Assembly (NCBI RefSeq): GCF_044547355.1
Contig: NZ_JBIUAG010000040.1
Coordinates: forward strand, 1 to 64,000
Length of the DNA stretch: 64,000 bases
Source of the DNA: Kutzneria sp044547355
GTDB lineage: Bacteria > Actinomycetota > Actinomycetes > Mycobacteriales > Pseudonocardiaceae
Direction: 5' to 3'
Part shown: positions 47,519 through 56,067 of the stretch, one piece after another
Layout: every line of letters begins with the position of its first letter
Position numbering within the stretch: position 1 is the stretch's first letter
Notes under the pieces: generated by a model
Database searches by the model: none
Told to the model about the DNA's origin: nothing
What the model saw: the letters and a program-made list of their open reading frames with translations, nothing else
Made by a program: the position numbers and the translations under genes

Positions 47519-48132
47519 CGGACCTCCTCGTGCGACGCCTTGAGCGCGGCGAGATGCGGCGTGGCCAGTCGCTCCACGTACTTGGCCAGCACGTCGACCT
47601 CGATGTTGACCCGGTCGCCGGGCTGGCGGCGGCCCATCGTGGTCAGCTCCAGTGTGGTCGGGATCAGCGCGACCGAGAAGGTGTCGTCGGTGACGTCCAC
47701 GACGGTCAGCGAGATGCCGTCGATGGTGACCGAGCCCTTCCGCACCAGGTAGCGCGACAGCGAGGCCGGGATGGCGAACTTGGTCAGGCCGCCGTCGTTG
47801 TGCTCCAGGAACAGGCCGACGCCGTCCACGTGGCCCTGCACGATGTGGCCGCCGAGGCGCTGGCCGGCGGCCATCGCGCGCTCCAGGTTGACCCGGTCGC
47901 CCTCGTGGATCTTGTCCAGGCTGGACCGCTGCAACGACTCGTCCACGACGTCCACGGTGAACGTGTCCTCGGTGGTCTCCACCACCGTCAGGCACACCCC
48001 GTTCACGGCGATCGAGTCGCCGTGCTTGGCGTCGGACACGACCAGCGGGCCCCGCACGGTCAACCGCGCCGCGTTGGGCAGCTGCTCAACGGCGACGATC
48101 TCGCCCAGTTCCTCCACAATCCCGGTGAACAC
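47515..48132 (-). CDS. ribE: Riboflavin synthase, alpha subunit
   Basis: The enzyme dismutates two lumazine molecules to riboflavin. The tandem-repeat architecture is clear. Both halves have the lumazine-binding pattern: MFTGIVEELGEIV with SIAVNGVCLTVV, and GHIVQGHVDGVG with SVTIDGISLTVV. The 205-aa length is normal. GTG 48132 follows ribD by 13 bp. The gene is sometimes called ribC in other species. Confidence 0.97.
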   Translation of the reverse strand: MFTGIVEELGEIVAVEQLPNAARLTVRGPLVVSDAKHGDSIAVNGVCLTVVETTEDTFTVDVVDESLQRSSLDKIHEGDRVNLERAMAAGQRLGGHIVQGHVDGVGLFLEHNDGGLTKFAIPASLSRYLVRKGSVTIDGISLTVVDVTDDTFSVALIPTTLELTTMGRRQPGDRVNIEVDVLAKYVERLATPHLAALKASHEEVR

Positions 48133-48145
48133 GGGGATCTCCCTC

Positions 48146-49171
48146 TTACTCGGTCTTGACCGGCACTGCGGAGATCCGCACGTCGGGTCCGCTCATGGTG
48201 ACGTCTTCGATGCCGAAAGGCAGCGCCTGGGTGATGGTGTTCACGCCGGCGTCCAGCAGCGCGGCGGGGCCGGCCCCGAGCAGCATCGGCGCGACGTAGA
48301 CGAGGGCGCGGTCCACGCGGTGGGCCTGGAGGAACGCACCGGCCAGTCGCGGCCCGCCCTCCAGCAGCACGTCCACCACTCCCCGTTCGGCCAGTGCGGC
48401 CAACACCTCGTCGGGGTCGTGGCTCCGCACGTGCAGCGTCTCCGCCGCGTCGTCCAACACGCGGGCGGCGGGGTCTATTTCGCCGACGCCGACGACCACG
48501 CGCAGCGGCTGCCGCGTGGCGAGCGTGCCGTCCTCCTCGCGGGCGGTCAGCTGCGGGTCGTCGGTGCGCACGGTGCCGGCGCCGGCGACGATGGCGTCCA
48601 CCTTGCGGCGGATGTCGTGCACCTCGGCCCGTGAGGTCGGGGAGCTGATCCAGCGGCTCGTGCCGTCGGCGGCCGCGACCCGGCCGTCCAGGCTCGCCGC
48701 GTACTTCCATGTCACATGTGGACGGCCCGTGCGCGCGTAGTGCAGCCACGCCCGCAGCGGCCCCCGCTCCACGTCTTCAGCCAGCAGGCCGCCCTCGACC
48801 GCCACGCCCGCGGCCCGCAGCACGTCGGCCCCGCCAGCCGCTCGGGGGTTGGGGTCGGACACTGCGTAGTGCACCTGCTTGATGCCCGCGGCCAGCAATG
48901 CCTGCGTGCACGGCGGCGTGCGGCCGTAATGCGAGCACGGCTCCAGGGTCACGTAGGCGGTGCCGCCTTGGGCGCGCTCCCCCGCCGCGCGCAGGGCCAT
49001 GACCTCAGCGTGCGGGCCGCCGGGCGGCTGCGTCGCGCCGACGCCGGCGATCGTCCCGTCGGCGGCCACGATCACCGCGCCCACCGGCGGGTTCGGGCTG
49101 GTGAAGCCCCGTGTCCGCTCGCTGGCCTCGATCGCCGCGCGCATCGCCGTGTCGACTGCCCCGGGGCTCAT
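48146..49171 (-). CDS. ribD: Riboflavin biosynthesis deaminase/reductase RibD
   Basis: This bifunctional enzyme deaminates and then reduces the pyrimidine intermediate. The deaminase half has PHAEVMAL (zinc His and catalytic Glu) and VTLEPCSHYGRTPPC (two zinc Cys). The reductase half (about 145-341) has KYAASLDGRVAAADG and LLEGGPRLAGAFL. ATG 49171 overlaps the rpe stop as ATGA; the frame extending to 49855 is spurious. Confidence 0.97.
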   Translation of the reverse strand: MSPGAVDTAMRAAIEASERTRGFTSPNPPVGAVIVAADGTIAGVGATQPPGGPHAEVMALRAAGERAQGGTAYVTLEPCSHYGRTPPCTQALLAAGIKQVHYAVSDPNPRAAGGADVLRAAGVAVEGGLLAEDVERGPLRAWLHYARTGRPHVTWKYAASLDGRVAAADGTSRWISSPTSRAEVHDIRRKVDAIVAGAGTVRTDDPQLTAREEDGTLATRQPLRVVVGVGEIDPAARVLDDAAETLHVRSHDPDEVLAALAERGVVDVLLEGGPRLAGAFLQAHRVDRALVYVAPMLLGAGPAALLDAGVNTITQALPFGIEDVTMSGPDVRISAVPVKTE

Positions 49172-49827
49172 CGCGCCGCCTTGGCCCGGAGCTTGCGGAC
49201 CGCCTCGGCCGGATCCGCGGCGCCGTACACCGCCGAGCCGGCCACGAAGCAGTCCACGCCGGCGTCGGCCGCCTGCTCGATGGTGTCGTCGTTGATGCCG
49301 CCGTCGATCTCCACCACCAGCGTCAGGTGGCCGGTGTCGACCAGCCGGCGGGCCGTGCGCACCTTGTCCAGCACCTCCGGCATGAACGACTGGCCGCCGA
49401 AGCCCGGCTCCACCGACATGACCAGCAGCGTGTCGTAGTGCTTGAGGACGTCCACATAGGGCTCCAGCGGCGTGCCCGGCTTGACCGACAGGCCGGCCTT
49501 CGCGCCGGCGGCCCGCAGGTCCTTGGCGATCTTCACCGGGTCCTTGGCCGCCTCCACGTGCACCGTCACGTTGTAGGCCCCGGCCTCCGCGTAGCCGATG
49601 GCCCAGCGGTCCGGGTCGTCGATCATGAGGTGGCAGTCCAGCGGGATGTCGGTGGCCTTGCGGATCGCCTGCACCACCGGCAGGCCCAGGGTCAGGTTGG
49701 GCACGAAGTGGGCGTCCATCACGTCCACGTGCAGCCAGTCCGCGCCGGCCACGGCGTTGGCCTCCTCGCCCAGCCGGGCGAAGTCGGCGGACAGGATGCT
49801 CGGGGCGATCAGCGGCGACTGTGGCAC
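49168..49827 (-). CDS. rpe: Ribulose-phosphate 3-epimerase
   Basis: The enzyme interconverts ribulose 5-phosphate and xylulose 5-phosphate. The 219-aa TIM barrel shows IAPSILSADFARLG, WLHVDVMDAHFVPNLT, DCHLMIDDP, MSVEPGFGGQSFMPEVL and EIDGGINDDT, covering the metal and phosphate sites. Placement at the head of the riboflavin genes makes metabolic sense, since ribulose 5-phosphate is the substrate of RibB. The start is GTG 49827. Confidence 0.97.
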   Translation of the reverse strand: MPQSPLIAPSILSADFARLGEEANAVAGADWLHVDVMDAHFVPNLTLGLPVVQAIRKATDIPLDCHLMIDDPDRWAIGYAEAGAYNVTVHVEAAKDPVKIAKDLRAAGAKAGLSVKPGTPLEPYVDVLKHYDTLLVMSVEPGFGGQSFMPEVLDKVRTARRLVDTGHLTLVVEIDGGINDDTIEQAADAGVDCFVAGSAVYGAADPAEAVRKLRAKAAR

Positions 49828-49906
49828 GAACCGAGTCTAGTTGCCGGACCCGCATGTATTAGGTCCCTCGCCGATCGCCCCGATAGGCCGTAGGTCACAC
49901 CGCACC

Positions 49907-50671
49907 TCACGCGTCCCGCACGTTGGCCGTGACCACGCCGGCGGCCAGCACCGCGACCGCGACCCCGGCGAAGTACAGCAGGGACACCCACGGGCCGAAG
50001 GCGTAGTCGATGCCGCCGGTCGCCCCCGGGCCGCCGGCCGTGGTGGCGGCCTGGTCCCCGTTCAGGAAGTGGCTGGCGACCAGGAACGGCAGCCAGGCCT
50101 GGATCTTCACGCCGATCGTCGGGATCAGCCCGACCAGGCTCTCCACCAGCAGCGACCAGACCAGGATCGCCGCCACCGCCGCCGCGGTCTGCCGGACCAG
50201 CAGGCCAACGCCCAGCGCCAGCACCGCCCCGCCGGCGAAGACCAGCCCGACCCCGGCGACGTTGCGCCAGTCGCCGGCCGTCTGCAACGCCAGGTCGGCG
50301 TCCGGCTTGATCAGCCGGGACACGCCCCAGCACGCGAACGCCACGACCTCGCCGACCACGCCGGCCAGCGCCGCGACCACGACGGTCTTGGCCAGCAGCA
50401 CGGCGGTGCGGTCGGGCACCGCCTGGAAGGTCGCCTTGATCGTGCCGAACCGGTACTCGGTGGTGATGGCCAGGGTCGCCATGACCATGATCACCATCAG
50501 CCCGAAGTTGTGCGCGAGCTGGGTGGTGCTCACGGTCAGCGGCAGCAGGCCGCCGCTGTTGGCCACCAACAGGATGGTGAAGCCGACCGTCAGGGCGACG
50601 GCCAGGATCACGCACCACCACGGCGAACGGGTGGAGAACAGCTTGATGCGCTCCACGGTCAGCAGCGCCAT
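49907..50671 (-). CDS. ABC-2 type transporter permease
   Basis: This is a membrane subunit of an ABC exporter, 254 aa with six hydrophobic segments (for example WWCVILAVALTVGFTILLV, VVVAALAGVVGEVVAFACW, VSLLYFAGVAVAVLAAGVV). The conserved TTEYRFGTIKATFQAVPDR loop is typical of ABC-2 permeases of the YhaP/CcmB type. It lies 4 bp after its ATPase gene. The cargo is unknown. Confidence 0.92.
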   Translation of the reverse strand: MALLTVERIKLFSTRSPWWCVILAVALTVGFTILLVANSGGLLPLTVSTTQLAHNFGLMVIMVMATLAITTEYRFGTIKATFQAVPDRTAVLLAKTVVVAALAGVVGEVVAFACWGVSRLIKPDADLALQTAGDWRNVAGVGLVFAGGAVLALGVGLLVRQTAAAVAAILVWSLLVESLVGLIPTIGVKIQAWLPFLVASHFLNGDQAATTAGGPGATGGIDYAFGPWVSLLYFAGVAVAVLAAGVVTANVRDA

Positions 50672-50675
50672 GACG

Positions 50676-51608
50676 TCAGGCCCCTTCCGTGACGACGTCG
50701 GCCTCGGTGGTGCGGTAGTCCACCTCGTCCTCGGTCAACGCCATGAACGCCTCCTCCAGCGAACCGCGCTGCGGGCTCAGCTCGTGCACCACCGCGCCGA
50801 TCGCCGCCGCGATGTCGCCGATCTCCTCGGTGGTCGCGCCGTGCACCCGCAGGCCCTCGCCGTCGTCCTCGGCGGTGAAACCCTTGCCGGCCAGCGCAGT
50901 CCGCAGCGCCGGCAGCTGGGGGCTGCGCACGAACACCCGGGCCGCCGAGGCCTGCTCGATGAACTCGGCGGTGCCGCACTGGGTGATCAGCTTGCCCCGG
51001 CCGATCACGATGAGCTCGTCGGCGGTCACCGACATCTCCGACAGCAGGTGGCTGGACACCAGCACGGTGCGGCCCTCGGCGGCCAGGCTCTTCATGAACG
51101 TGCGGATCCAGACGATGCCCTCGGGATCCAGGCCGTTGACCGGCTCGTCGAACAGCAGCACCCCGGGATCGCCCAGCAGCGCGGCGGCGATGCCCAGCCG
51201 CTGGGACATGCCCAGTGAGTAGCCGCCGGCCCGCCGCTTGGCCACCGCGGCCAGTCCGACCAGGTCCAGGACCTCGTGCACGCGGCGGGTCGGCAGGCCG
51301 TTGGACTTGGCCAGCCACAACAGATGCGCGTACGCGGAGCGGTTGGGATGCGTCCACTTCGCGTCCAGCAGCGCGCCGACCGCGCGCAGCGGCCGCTCCA
51401 GCTCGTGATAGGTCTTGCCGTCGATGCGCACCACGCCGGCCGATGGCCGGTCCAAACCGAGGATCAGTCGCATCGTGGTGGACTTGCCGGCGCCGTTCGG
51501 CCCGAGAAACCCGGTGACCCGGCCGGGCTTCACGGTGAACGACAGGTCGTCCACCGCGAGCGTCGGCCCGTAGCGTTTGGTGAGGCCAACGGCTTCGATC
51601 ACGGCCAC
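50676..51608 (-). CDS. ABC transporter ATP-binding protein
   Basis: This is the ATPase partner of the adjacent permease, 310 aa. It has Walker A GPNGAGKST, signature YSLGMSQRL, Walker B VLLFDEPVNGLD, and the switch His in VLVSSHLLSEM. The C-terminal 90 residues form the extension common in DrrA/CcmA-like exporters (ARVFVRSPQLPALRTALAG). Antibiotic or lipid export is possible but not shown. Confidence 0.95.
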   Translation of the reverse strand: MAVIEAVGLTKRYGPTLAVDDLSFTVKPGRVTGFLGPNGAGKSTTMRLILGLDRPSAGVVRIDGKTYHELERPLRAVGALLDAKWTHPNRSAYAHLLWLAKSNGLPTRRVHEVLDLVGLAAVAKRRAGGYSLGMSQRLGIAAALLGDPGVLLFDEPVNGLDPEGIVWIRTFMKSLAAEGRTVLVSSHLLSEMSVTADELIVIGRGKLITQCGTAEFIEQASAARVFVRSPQLPALRTALAGKGFTAEDDGEGLRVHGATTEEIGDIAAAIGAVVHELSPQRGSLEEAFMALTEDEVDYRTTEADVVTEGA

Positions 51609-51623
51609 TCTCCTCGGCTGGTG

Positions 51624-52193
51624 CTACCGGACCCGCTTCGACGCGGTGTAGAACTGGTTCGCCTCCGGCAGGAACAGCAGCACCGTGGCGGCCACGGCCG
51701 CCAGCACCGTGAGCAGGTTCAACACCGAGAACCCGGTCGCCAGGAACACCACCCGGAGAGCGGTGAGCACGGTCAGCACGATCCGGGCCCAGTTGCGCCC
51801 GGCCCGCGCCTTGAACGCGAACAGCAGGTACAACCCGGCGAAGACGACCGCGATGACGGCCGCGAAGGCCAGGCTCACCGTGGCGACGGTCTGCAACGCG
51901 TCTTCACTCAGCTGCTGGGTGTTGGCCGCGCGCAGCGTGGCCAACAGCGTGTCGCGCTGCGCGAAGCCGACGACCGCGCTGACGATGCCCAGCACGACGG
52001 TCGCCACCCACAGCCAGAACGAGATCTGCACCGGCTGGGGCGCGGGCAGGTTCTGCGCGCCACGCAGCTCACCCTCGTGCAGTGGTGGCGCCGGCGGCGG
52101 GTAGCTCGGCTGGTTCTGTCCGTACGGGTTGGGCTGTCCCGGCGTGTACGGGTTGGGCTGGCCCTGCCCGTACGGGTCCTGAGGTGTGGTCAT
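51624..52193 (-). CDS. Pro/Gln-rich N-terminus membrane protein
   Basis: This is a 189-aa integral membrane protein. The first 50 residues are a low-complexity PYGQGQPNPYTPGQPNPYGQ-type tail, probably cytoplasmic. Four hydrophobic segments follow (WLWVATVVLGIVSAVVGFA, FAAVIAVVFAGLYLLFAF, ARIVLTVLTALRVVFLATG, LLTVLAAVAATVLLFLPEA). Such proteins are common in actinobacteria with no assigned function. ATG 52193 is the natural start; the longer frame to 52421 is spurious. It ends 15 bp before the ABC ATPase start and may be co-transcribed. Confidence 0.85.
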   Translation of the reverse strand: MTTPQDPYGQGQPNPYTPGQPNPYGQNQPSYPPPAPPLHEGELRGAQNLPAPQPVQISFWLWVATVVLGIVSAVVGFAQRDTLLATLRAANTQQLSEDALQTVATVSLAFAAVIAVVFAGLYLLFAFKARAGRNWARIVLTVLTALRVVFLATGFSVLNLLTVLAAVAATVLLFLPEANQFYTASKRVR

Positions 52194-52296
52194 GCTGCGC
52201 GACGCTACGACGACCGCGCCGGTCCCGCCGCCGAACAGCGCCGCCGTTAGCGATCTGACACCCGATCGAGCCGTGTGGCGGCCCGGTTTACGCTGT

Positions 52297-53724
52297 TCAG
52301 GGGCGTCGCAGCAGCTGGCAGAACATGGCGTCGGCACCGTGCCGGTGCGGCCAGAGCTGCACGTGGGGCCCGTCGCCGAGCAGCGGAACGCCCGGGAACA
52401 GCTCCCTGGTGTCGACGGCATCGGCCAGTCCCTTGCGGACGATGTCGCTGGTGACGCCGATGGTCTCCCGCAGGTGGGGCGAGCAGACGACGTAGGCGAC
52501 GATGCCGCCGGGACGGACCAGGCGCAGCGCCGAGGTCAGCAGCTCACGCTGGAGCTTGGTGAGCTCGGCGACGTCGTCGGGCTTGCGACGCCAGCGGGCC
52601 TCGGGGCGGCGGCGCAGCGCGCCCAGGCCGGTGCACGGGGCGTCGACCAACACCCGGTCGAAGCTGCCCTCGGGCAGGCCGGGGTCGCGGCCGTCGGCGA
52701 CGTGCACGGTGATGTCGAGGCCGGTGGCGGCCTTGCGCACCAGCTCGGCGCGGTGCGGGGCCTTCTCCACGGCGTCGAGGGTGGCGCCCTGGAGGTGGGC
52801 CAGCGCGCCCAGCAGGACGGCTTTGCCGCCGGGGCCGGCGCACAGGTCCAGCCACCGCTCGTCCCGGCCCTCAAGCGGCGCGCGAGTCAGGGCCAGGGCG
52901 CACAGCTGGCTGCCCTCGTCCTGCACGGCGGCGAACCGCTCGCGCACGGGCTCCAGGTCGCCGGGGTCGCCGGAGCCGGCCTCCAGGTGCACGCCGTACG
53001 GCGAGTAGGGCGCGACGTCGCCGCCGACGATGGCGGCGAGTTCCTCGTTGCTGATCTCGCCCGGCCGCGCGGCCAGGTGCACGGCCGGCCGGGCGTCGTC
53101 GGCCTTGAGCGCGGCGGCGAGGTCGTCTCCCTTGTCCCCCAAGGCATCGGCAAACGCTTGCGCGATCCACTTGGGGTGGGCGTTGGCCAGCGCCAGCCGG
53201 CCGATCGGGTCCTCTGGGGCCAGCTTGTCCACCCAGGCCGCCTCGTCCTGCTCGCCGATCCGGCGCAGCACGGCGTTGACGAAGCCGGCCGGCCCCGAGC
53301 CGTGCGCCGACCGCACCAGGTCCACAGTGGACGCCACCGCGGCGTGCGAGGGAATCCTGGTGCGCAGCAGCTGGTAGGCGCCCAGCCGCATCGCGTCCAG
53401 GAACGGTCCGTCTATTTCGGACAGCGGGCGGTCCGAGCAGGCGGCGATGATCTCGTCCAGCAGCCCCTTGGCCCGGGCCGCGCCGTAGGCCAGCTCGGTG
53501 GCCAGCGCCGCGTCCCGGCCGCTGATCCGCCGCTCCCGCAACAGCTTCGGCAGCACCAGGTTGGCGTAGGCGTCCCGCTCGCGGATCGCCTTGAGCGTGT
53601 CCCAGGCCGCCTGGCGGGCCGGGTCGTCCTCCGGCGGCCGGCGCGGACCCTGCCGCCTCGCCGGCGGGTGCTGGCGTTGCGGCCTCGACGGACGCCTGCC
53701 CGGTCCGCCGCTTCGCTCCGTCAC
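52297..53724 (-). CDS. rsmB: 16S rRNA (cytosine-967-C5)-methyltransferase
   Basis: This RNA m5C methyltransferase of the Fmu/Sun type has 475 aa from GTG 53724. An N-terminal Arg/Pro-rich tail precedes a NusB-like domain (residues 40-190, with LATELAYGAARAKGLLD and GAYQLLRTRIPSHAAV). The SAM domain has WLDLCAGPGGKAVLL. The catalytic motifs are VDAPCTGLGALRRRPEARW (Cys) and YVVCSPHLRETIGV (second Cys). The start overlaps the fmt stop as GTGA. The in-frame extension to 54660 crosses fmt and is rejected. Confidence 0.96.
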   Translation of the reverse strand: MTERSGGPGRRPSRPQRQHPPARRQGPRRPPEDDPARQAAWDTLKAIRERDAYANLVLPKLLRERRISGRDAALATELAYGAARAKGLLDEIIAACSDRPLSEIDGPFLDAMRLGAYQLLRTRIPSHAAVASTVDLVRSAHGSGPAGFVNAVLRRIGEQDEAAWVDKLAPEDPIGRLALANAHPKWIAQAFADALGDKGDDLAAALKADDARPAVHLAARPGEISNEELAAIVGGDVAPYSPYGVHLEAGSGDPGDLEPVRERFAAVQDEGSQLCALALTRAPLEGRDERWLDLCAGPGGKAVLLGALAHLQGATLDAVEKAPHRAELVRKAATGLDITVHVADGRDPGLPEGSFDRVLVDAPCTGLGALRRRPEARWRRKPDDVAELTKLQRELLTSALRLVRPGGIVAYVVCSPHLRETIGVTSDIVRKGLADAVDTRELFPGVPLLGDGPHVQLWPHRHGADAMFCQLLRRP

Positions 53725-54650
53725 GCCAACCGCTCCCCTGCTTCGATCCTGGTGCCGCGCGCCCAGTCGGTCGCGGCCATCCGCTTCTTGCCCTGCGCCT
53801 GCACCTCGCCCAGCTGCACCGCAACCGTGGAGGTGCCGACCAGCACGCGCTTGCGCTCCACCCGGATCTCGCCGGCGGCCAGGTCGTCCACATCGGACGG
53901 CCGCACCGGGCCCAGCTTCAGCCGCTCGCCCCGGAACAGCGCCCAGGCCCCCGGCTCCGGCGTCACCGCCCGGGCCAGCCGGTCCACCGCGACCGCGGGG
54001 TGCGCGAAGTCCAGGTGCGCGTCGTCCACGGTGATCTTGCCCGCGTAGCTGACGCTGTCGTCGGCCGGCTGCTCGCGGGCCACCAGCGTGCCGTCCTCGA
54101 TGCCGTCCAGGGTCGCGACCAGCAGGTCCGCCCCGGCGACCGCCAGCCGGTCCAGCAGCTCGCCGGCCGTCTCGTGCTCGCCGACCTCGACCGTCAGCGC
54201 GCCGAACACCGGGCCGGCGTCCAGCTCCTTGACGATGCGGAACGTGCTCGCGCCGGTGATCTCGTCGCCGGCCCGGATCGAGGCCTGCACCGGGGCCGCG
54301 CCACGCCAGGCCGGCAGCAGCGAGAAGTGCAGGTTCACCCAGCCCTGCGGCGGCACGTCCAGCGTCCGCTGCGGCAGCAGCGCGCCGTAGGCGACGACCG
54401 GGCAGCAGTCGGGGCCGATCTCCCGCAGCCGCTCCAGGAACTCCGGCGCGCCCGCCTTCTCCGGCGTCAGCACCTCGATCCCGTGCTCGTCGGCCAGCGC
54501 GCCCACGGGGCTGCGGACCAGGTGCCGGCCGCGGCCGGCCGGGGCGTCCGGCCGGGTCACGACCGCCGCCACCTCGTGCCGTTCGGACGCGATCAGGGCC
54601 CGCAGCGACGGCAGCGCCACCTCGGGCGTGCCGGCGAAGACCAGCCGCAT
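53721..54650 (-). CDS. fmt: Methionyl-tRNA formyltransferase
   Basis: The enzyme formylates initiator Met-tRNA using 10-formyl-tetrahydrofolate. The 309-aa product starts MRLVFAGTPEVALPSLRAL. The catalytic region VNLHFSLLPAWRGAAPVQ is intact, with Asn and His, and the partner Asp is in STFRIVKELDAGPVF. The C-terminal tRNA-binding domain follows from about residue 205. The ATG overlaps the def stop as ATGA; the frame to 55094 runs antisense-like through def and is spurious. Confidence 0.97.
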   Translation of the reverse strand: MRLVFAGTPEVALPSLRALIASERHEVAAVVTRPDAPAGRGRHLVRSPVGALADEHGIEVLTPEKAGAPEFLERLREIGPDCCPVVAYGALLPQRTLDVPPQGWVNLHFSLLPAWRGAAPVQASIRAGDEITGASTFRIVKELDAGPVFGALTVEVGEHETAGELLDRLAVAGADLLVATLDGIEDGTLVAREQPADDSVSYAGKITVDDAHLDFAHPAVAVDRLARAVTPEPGAWALFRGERLKLGPVRPSDVDDLAAGEIRVERKRVLVGTSTVAVQLGEVQAQGKKRMAATDWARGTRIEAGERLA

Positions 54651-55198
54651 CAGTGGCCACCGCCGAACAGGCTGTGCGGGCTCTGCTTGATCGTGGGCAC
54701 CGAACCGGCGAACCACTCCGCCTCGCGGATGGCCTTCATGGCCTCCTTGCGGGTCTGCGGGTCCAGCCGGTCCAGGAACAGCACGCCGTCCAGGTGGTCG
54801 GACTCGTGCTGGATGCAGCGGGCCAGCAGCTCGCTGCCCTCCACCTCGATCGGCTCGCCGTGCATGTTCCAGCCCTTGGCCACCACGTGCAGGTGCCGCT
54901 TGCAGTCCCAGGACATGCCGGGGATGGACAGACAGCCCTCGGGGCCGTCCTGCATCTCCTCGCCCACGACGTCGAAGGTGGGATTGACCAGGTGGCCCGC
55001 GAAGCCGTCGCAGTGATACGTGAACACCCGCAGCCCCACGCCCAGCTGCGGCGCGGCCAGGCCGGCGCCGCCCTTGTCCTCCATGGTCTCCCACAGGTCG
55101 GCGACCAGGCCGCGGAGTTCCTTGTCGAAGTCGGTGACCTCGGCGGCGCGGGTGCGCAGCACCGGGTCCCCGAACAGGCGGATGGGCTGGACTGTCAC
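54650..55198 (-). CDS. def: Peptide deformylase
   Basis: The enzyme removes the N-formyl group from nascent proteins and is coupled to fmt just downstream. All three family motifs are present in 182 aa: GAGLAAPQLG, PEGCLSIPG (metal Cys) and QHESDHLDG (HExxH-type metal and catalytic residues). GTG 55198 is the start. A C-terminal extension of about 20 residues (KQSPHSLFGGGH) is typical of actinobacterial type. Confidence 0.97.
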   Translation of the reverse strand: MTVQPIRLFGDPVLRTRAAEVTDFDKELRGLVADLWETMEDKGGAGLAAPQLGVGLRVFTYHCDGFAGHLVNPTFDVVGEEMQDGPEGCLSIPGMSWDCKRHLHVVAKGWNMHGEPIEVEGSELLARCIQHESDHLDGVLFLDRLDPQTRKEAMKAIREAEWFAGSVPTIKQSPHSLFGGGH

Positions 55199-55243
55199 TG
55201 GTCTCCCTGGGCTGGACGAGCCTTGCCGTCCCAGTCTAGGAGA

Positions 55244-55384
55244 TCAGTACTCTGCGTGGTCAGCGCCCACGAACAGCACCGTGGCCAGGGCCAGCACGAA
55301 GTGGCCGGCGAACCGGGCCCCGGTGATCAGCGGCGACGGCCAGCGGACGGTGATCGGGTTCGTGGCGGTGGTCAGTGTGGTCAT
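55244..55384 (-). CDS. Small single-pass membrane protein (46 aa)
   Basis: A short frame from ATG 55384 to TGA 55244-55246 encodes a Thr-rich start (MTTLTTATNP), ITVRWPSPLITGARF, and one hydrophobic helix (FAGHFVLALATVLFVGA) with an acidic end. It is upstream of def on the same strand and divergent from the sigma-factor gene. There is no strong ribosome-binding site. It may be a real small membrane protein or a chance frame. Confidence 0.4.
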   Translation of the reverse strand: MTTLTTATNPITVRWPSPLITGARFAGHFVLALATVLFVGADHAEY

Positions 55385-55521
55385 GGCTCAAGGTTCGTCC
55401 CGCCGGCCGTCATCCCGCGTCGCCGCCCGGTCTGGTCCCCGTGGTCATCCCCGAGGATGAGAATCCGGTGCAACAACCGGCGGTGTGCCGGCCACCTCAT
55501 GGCATGAGGCAGGGGGAACGG

Positions 55522-56067
55522 GTGCTTGGTCCCAGCGACGGCGAGCTGTGGGCCGCCGGTGGTGATGAGGCCTTCACCCAGCTGTTCGAGCGGCACGCCG
55601 AGGCCGTGTGGAACCACGCCTACCGGCTCACCGCCTCGTGGACGCTGGCCGAGGACCTCACCTCCATGACCTTCCTGACCGCCTGGCGGCGGCGGGCCGA
55701 GCTCACCCTGGTCCGCGACAGCGCCCGGCCGTGGCTGTACGCCGTTGCCGGCTTCCTGGCCCGCACCGAGTTCCGCCGGGCCACCCGGTTCCAGGCCCTG
55801 GTCGCGCGGCTGCCGCTGGGGCCGGACGTCGACGACCATGCCGACCGGGTCGCCGACCAGGTCGACTCCGATCAGGGCATGAGCCGGGTGCTGCGGGCCG
55901 TCGACCTGCTGCCCCGGGCCGAGCAGGAAGCCGTGCGCCTGTGCCTGCTCGGCGAGATCCCCACCGCCGACGCCGCCGCCGTGCTCGGCGTCACCGAAGT
56001 CAGCGTCCGCTCCCGGCTGTCCCGTGCCCGCGCGCGGCTGCGTGAGCTGTTGCAGGAGGAGCTGTGA
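55522..56067 (+). CDS. ECF-type RNA polymerase sigma factor
   Basis: This 181-aa sigma factor has region 2 near residues 20-85 (AFTQLFERHAEAVWNHAYRL, ASWTLAEDLTSMTFLTAWRR) and region 4 near 125-178 (PRAEQEAVRLCLLGEIPTAD, VLGVTEVSVRSRLSRARARL). I prefer GTG 55522 because AGGGGGA sits just upstream; ATG 55504 is the alternative, and the frame to 55375 lacks a site. It is coupled by GTGA to a membrane protein that may be its antagonist. Confidence 0.9.
   Translation: MLGPSDGELWAAGGDEAFTQLFERHAEAVWNHAYRLTASWTLAEDLTSMTFLTAWRRRAELTLVRDSARPWLYAVAGFLARTEFRRATRFQALVARLPLGPDVDDHADRVADQVDSDQGMSRVLRAVDLLPRAEQEAVRLCLLGEIPTADAAAVLGVTEVSVRSRLSRARARLRELLQEEL

Noticed and set aside
49828..49906. FMN riboswitch ahead of the rpe-rib genes
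   Set aside because: The spacer is only 79 bp and I could not find the conserved RFN element. Internal riboflavin genes are joined by overlaps, leaving no room for one.
52297..54660. A 787-aa fusion upstream of RsmB
   Set aside because: The extra 310 residues are an out-of-frame reading of fmt. The GTGA overlap at 53724 gives a normal RsmB length.
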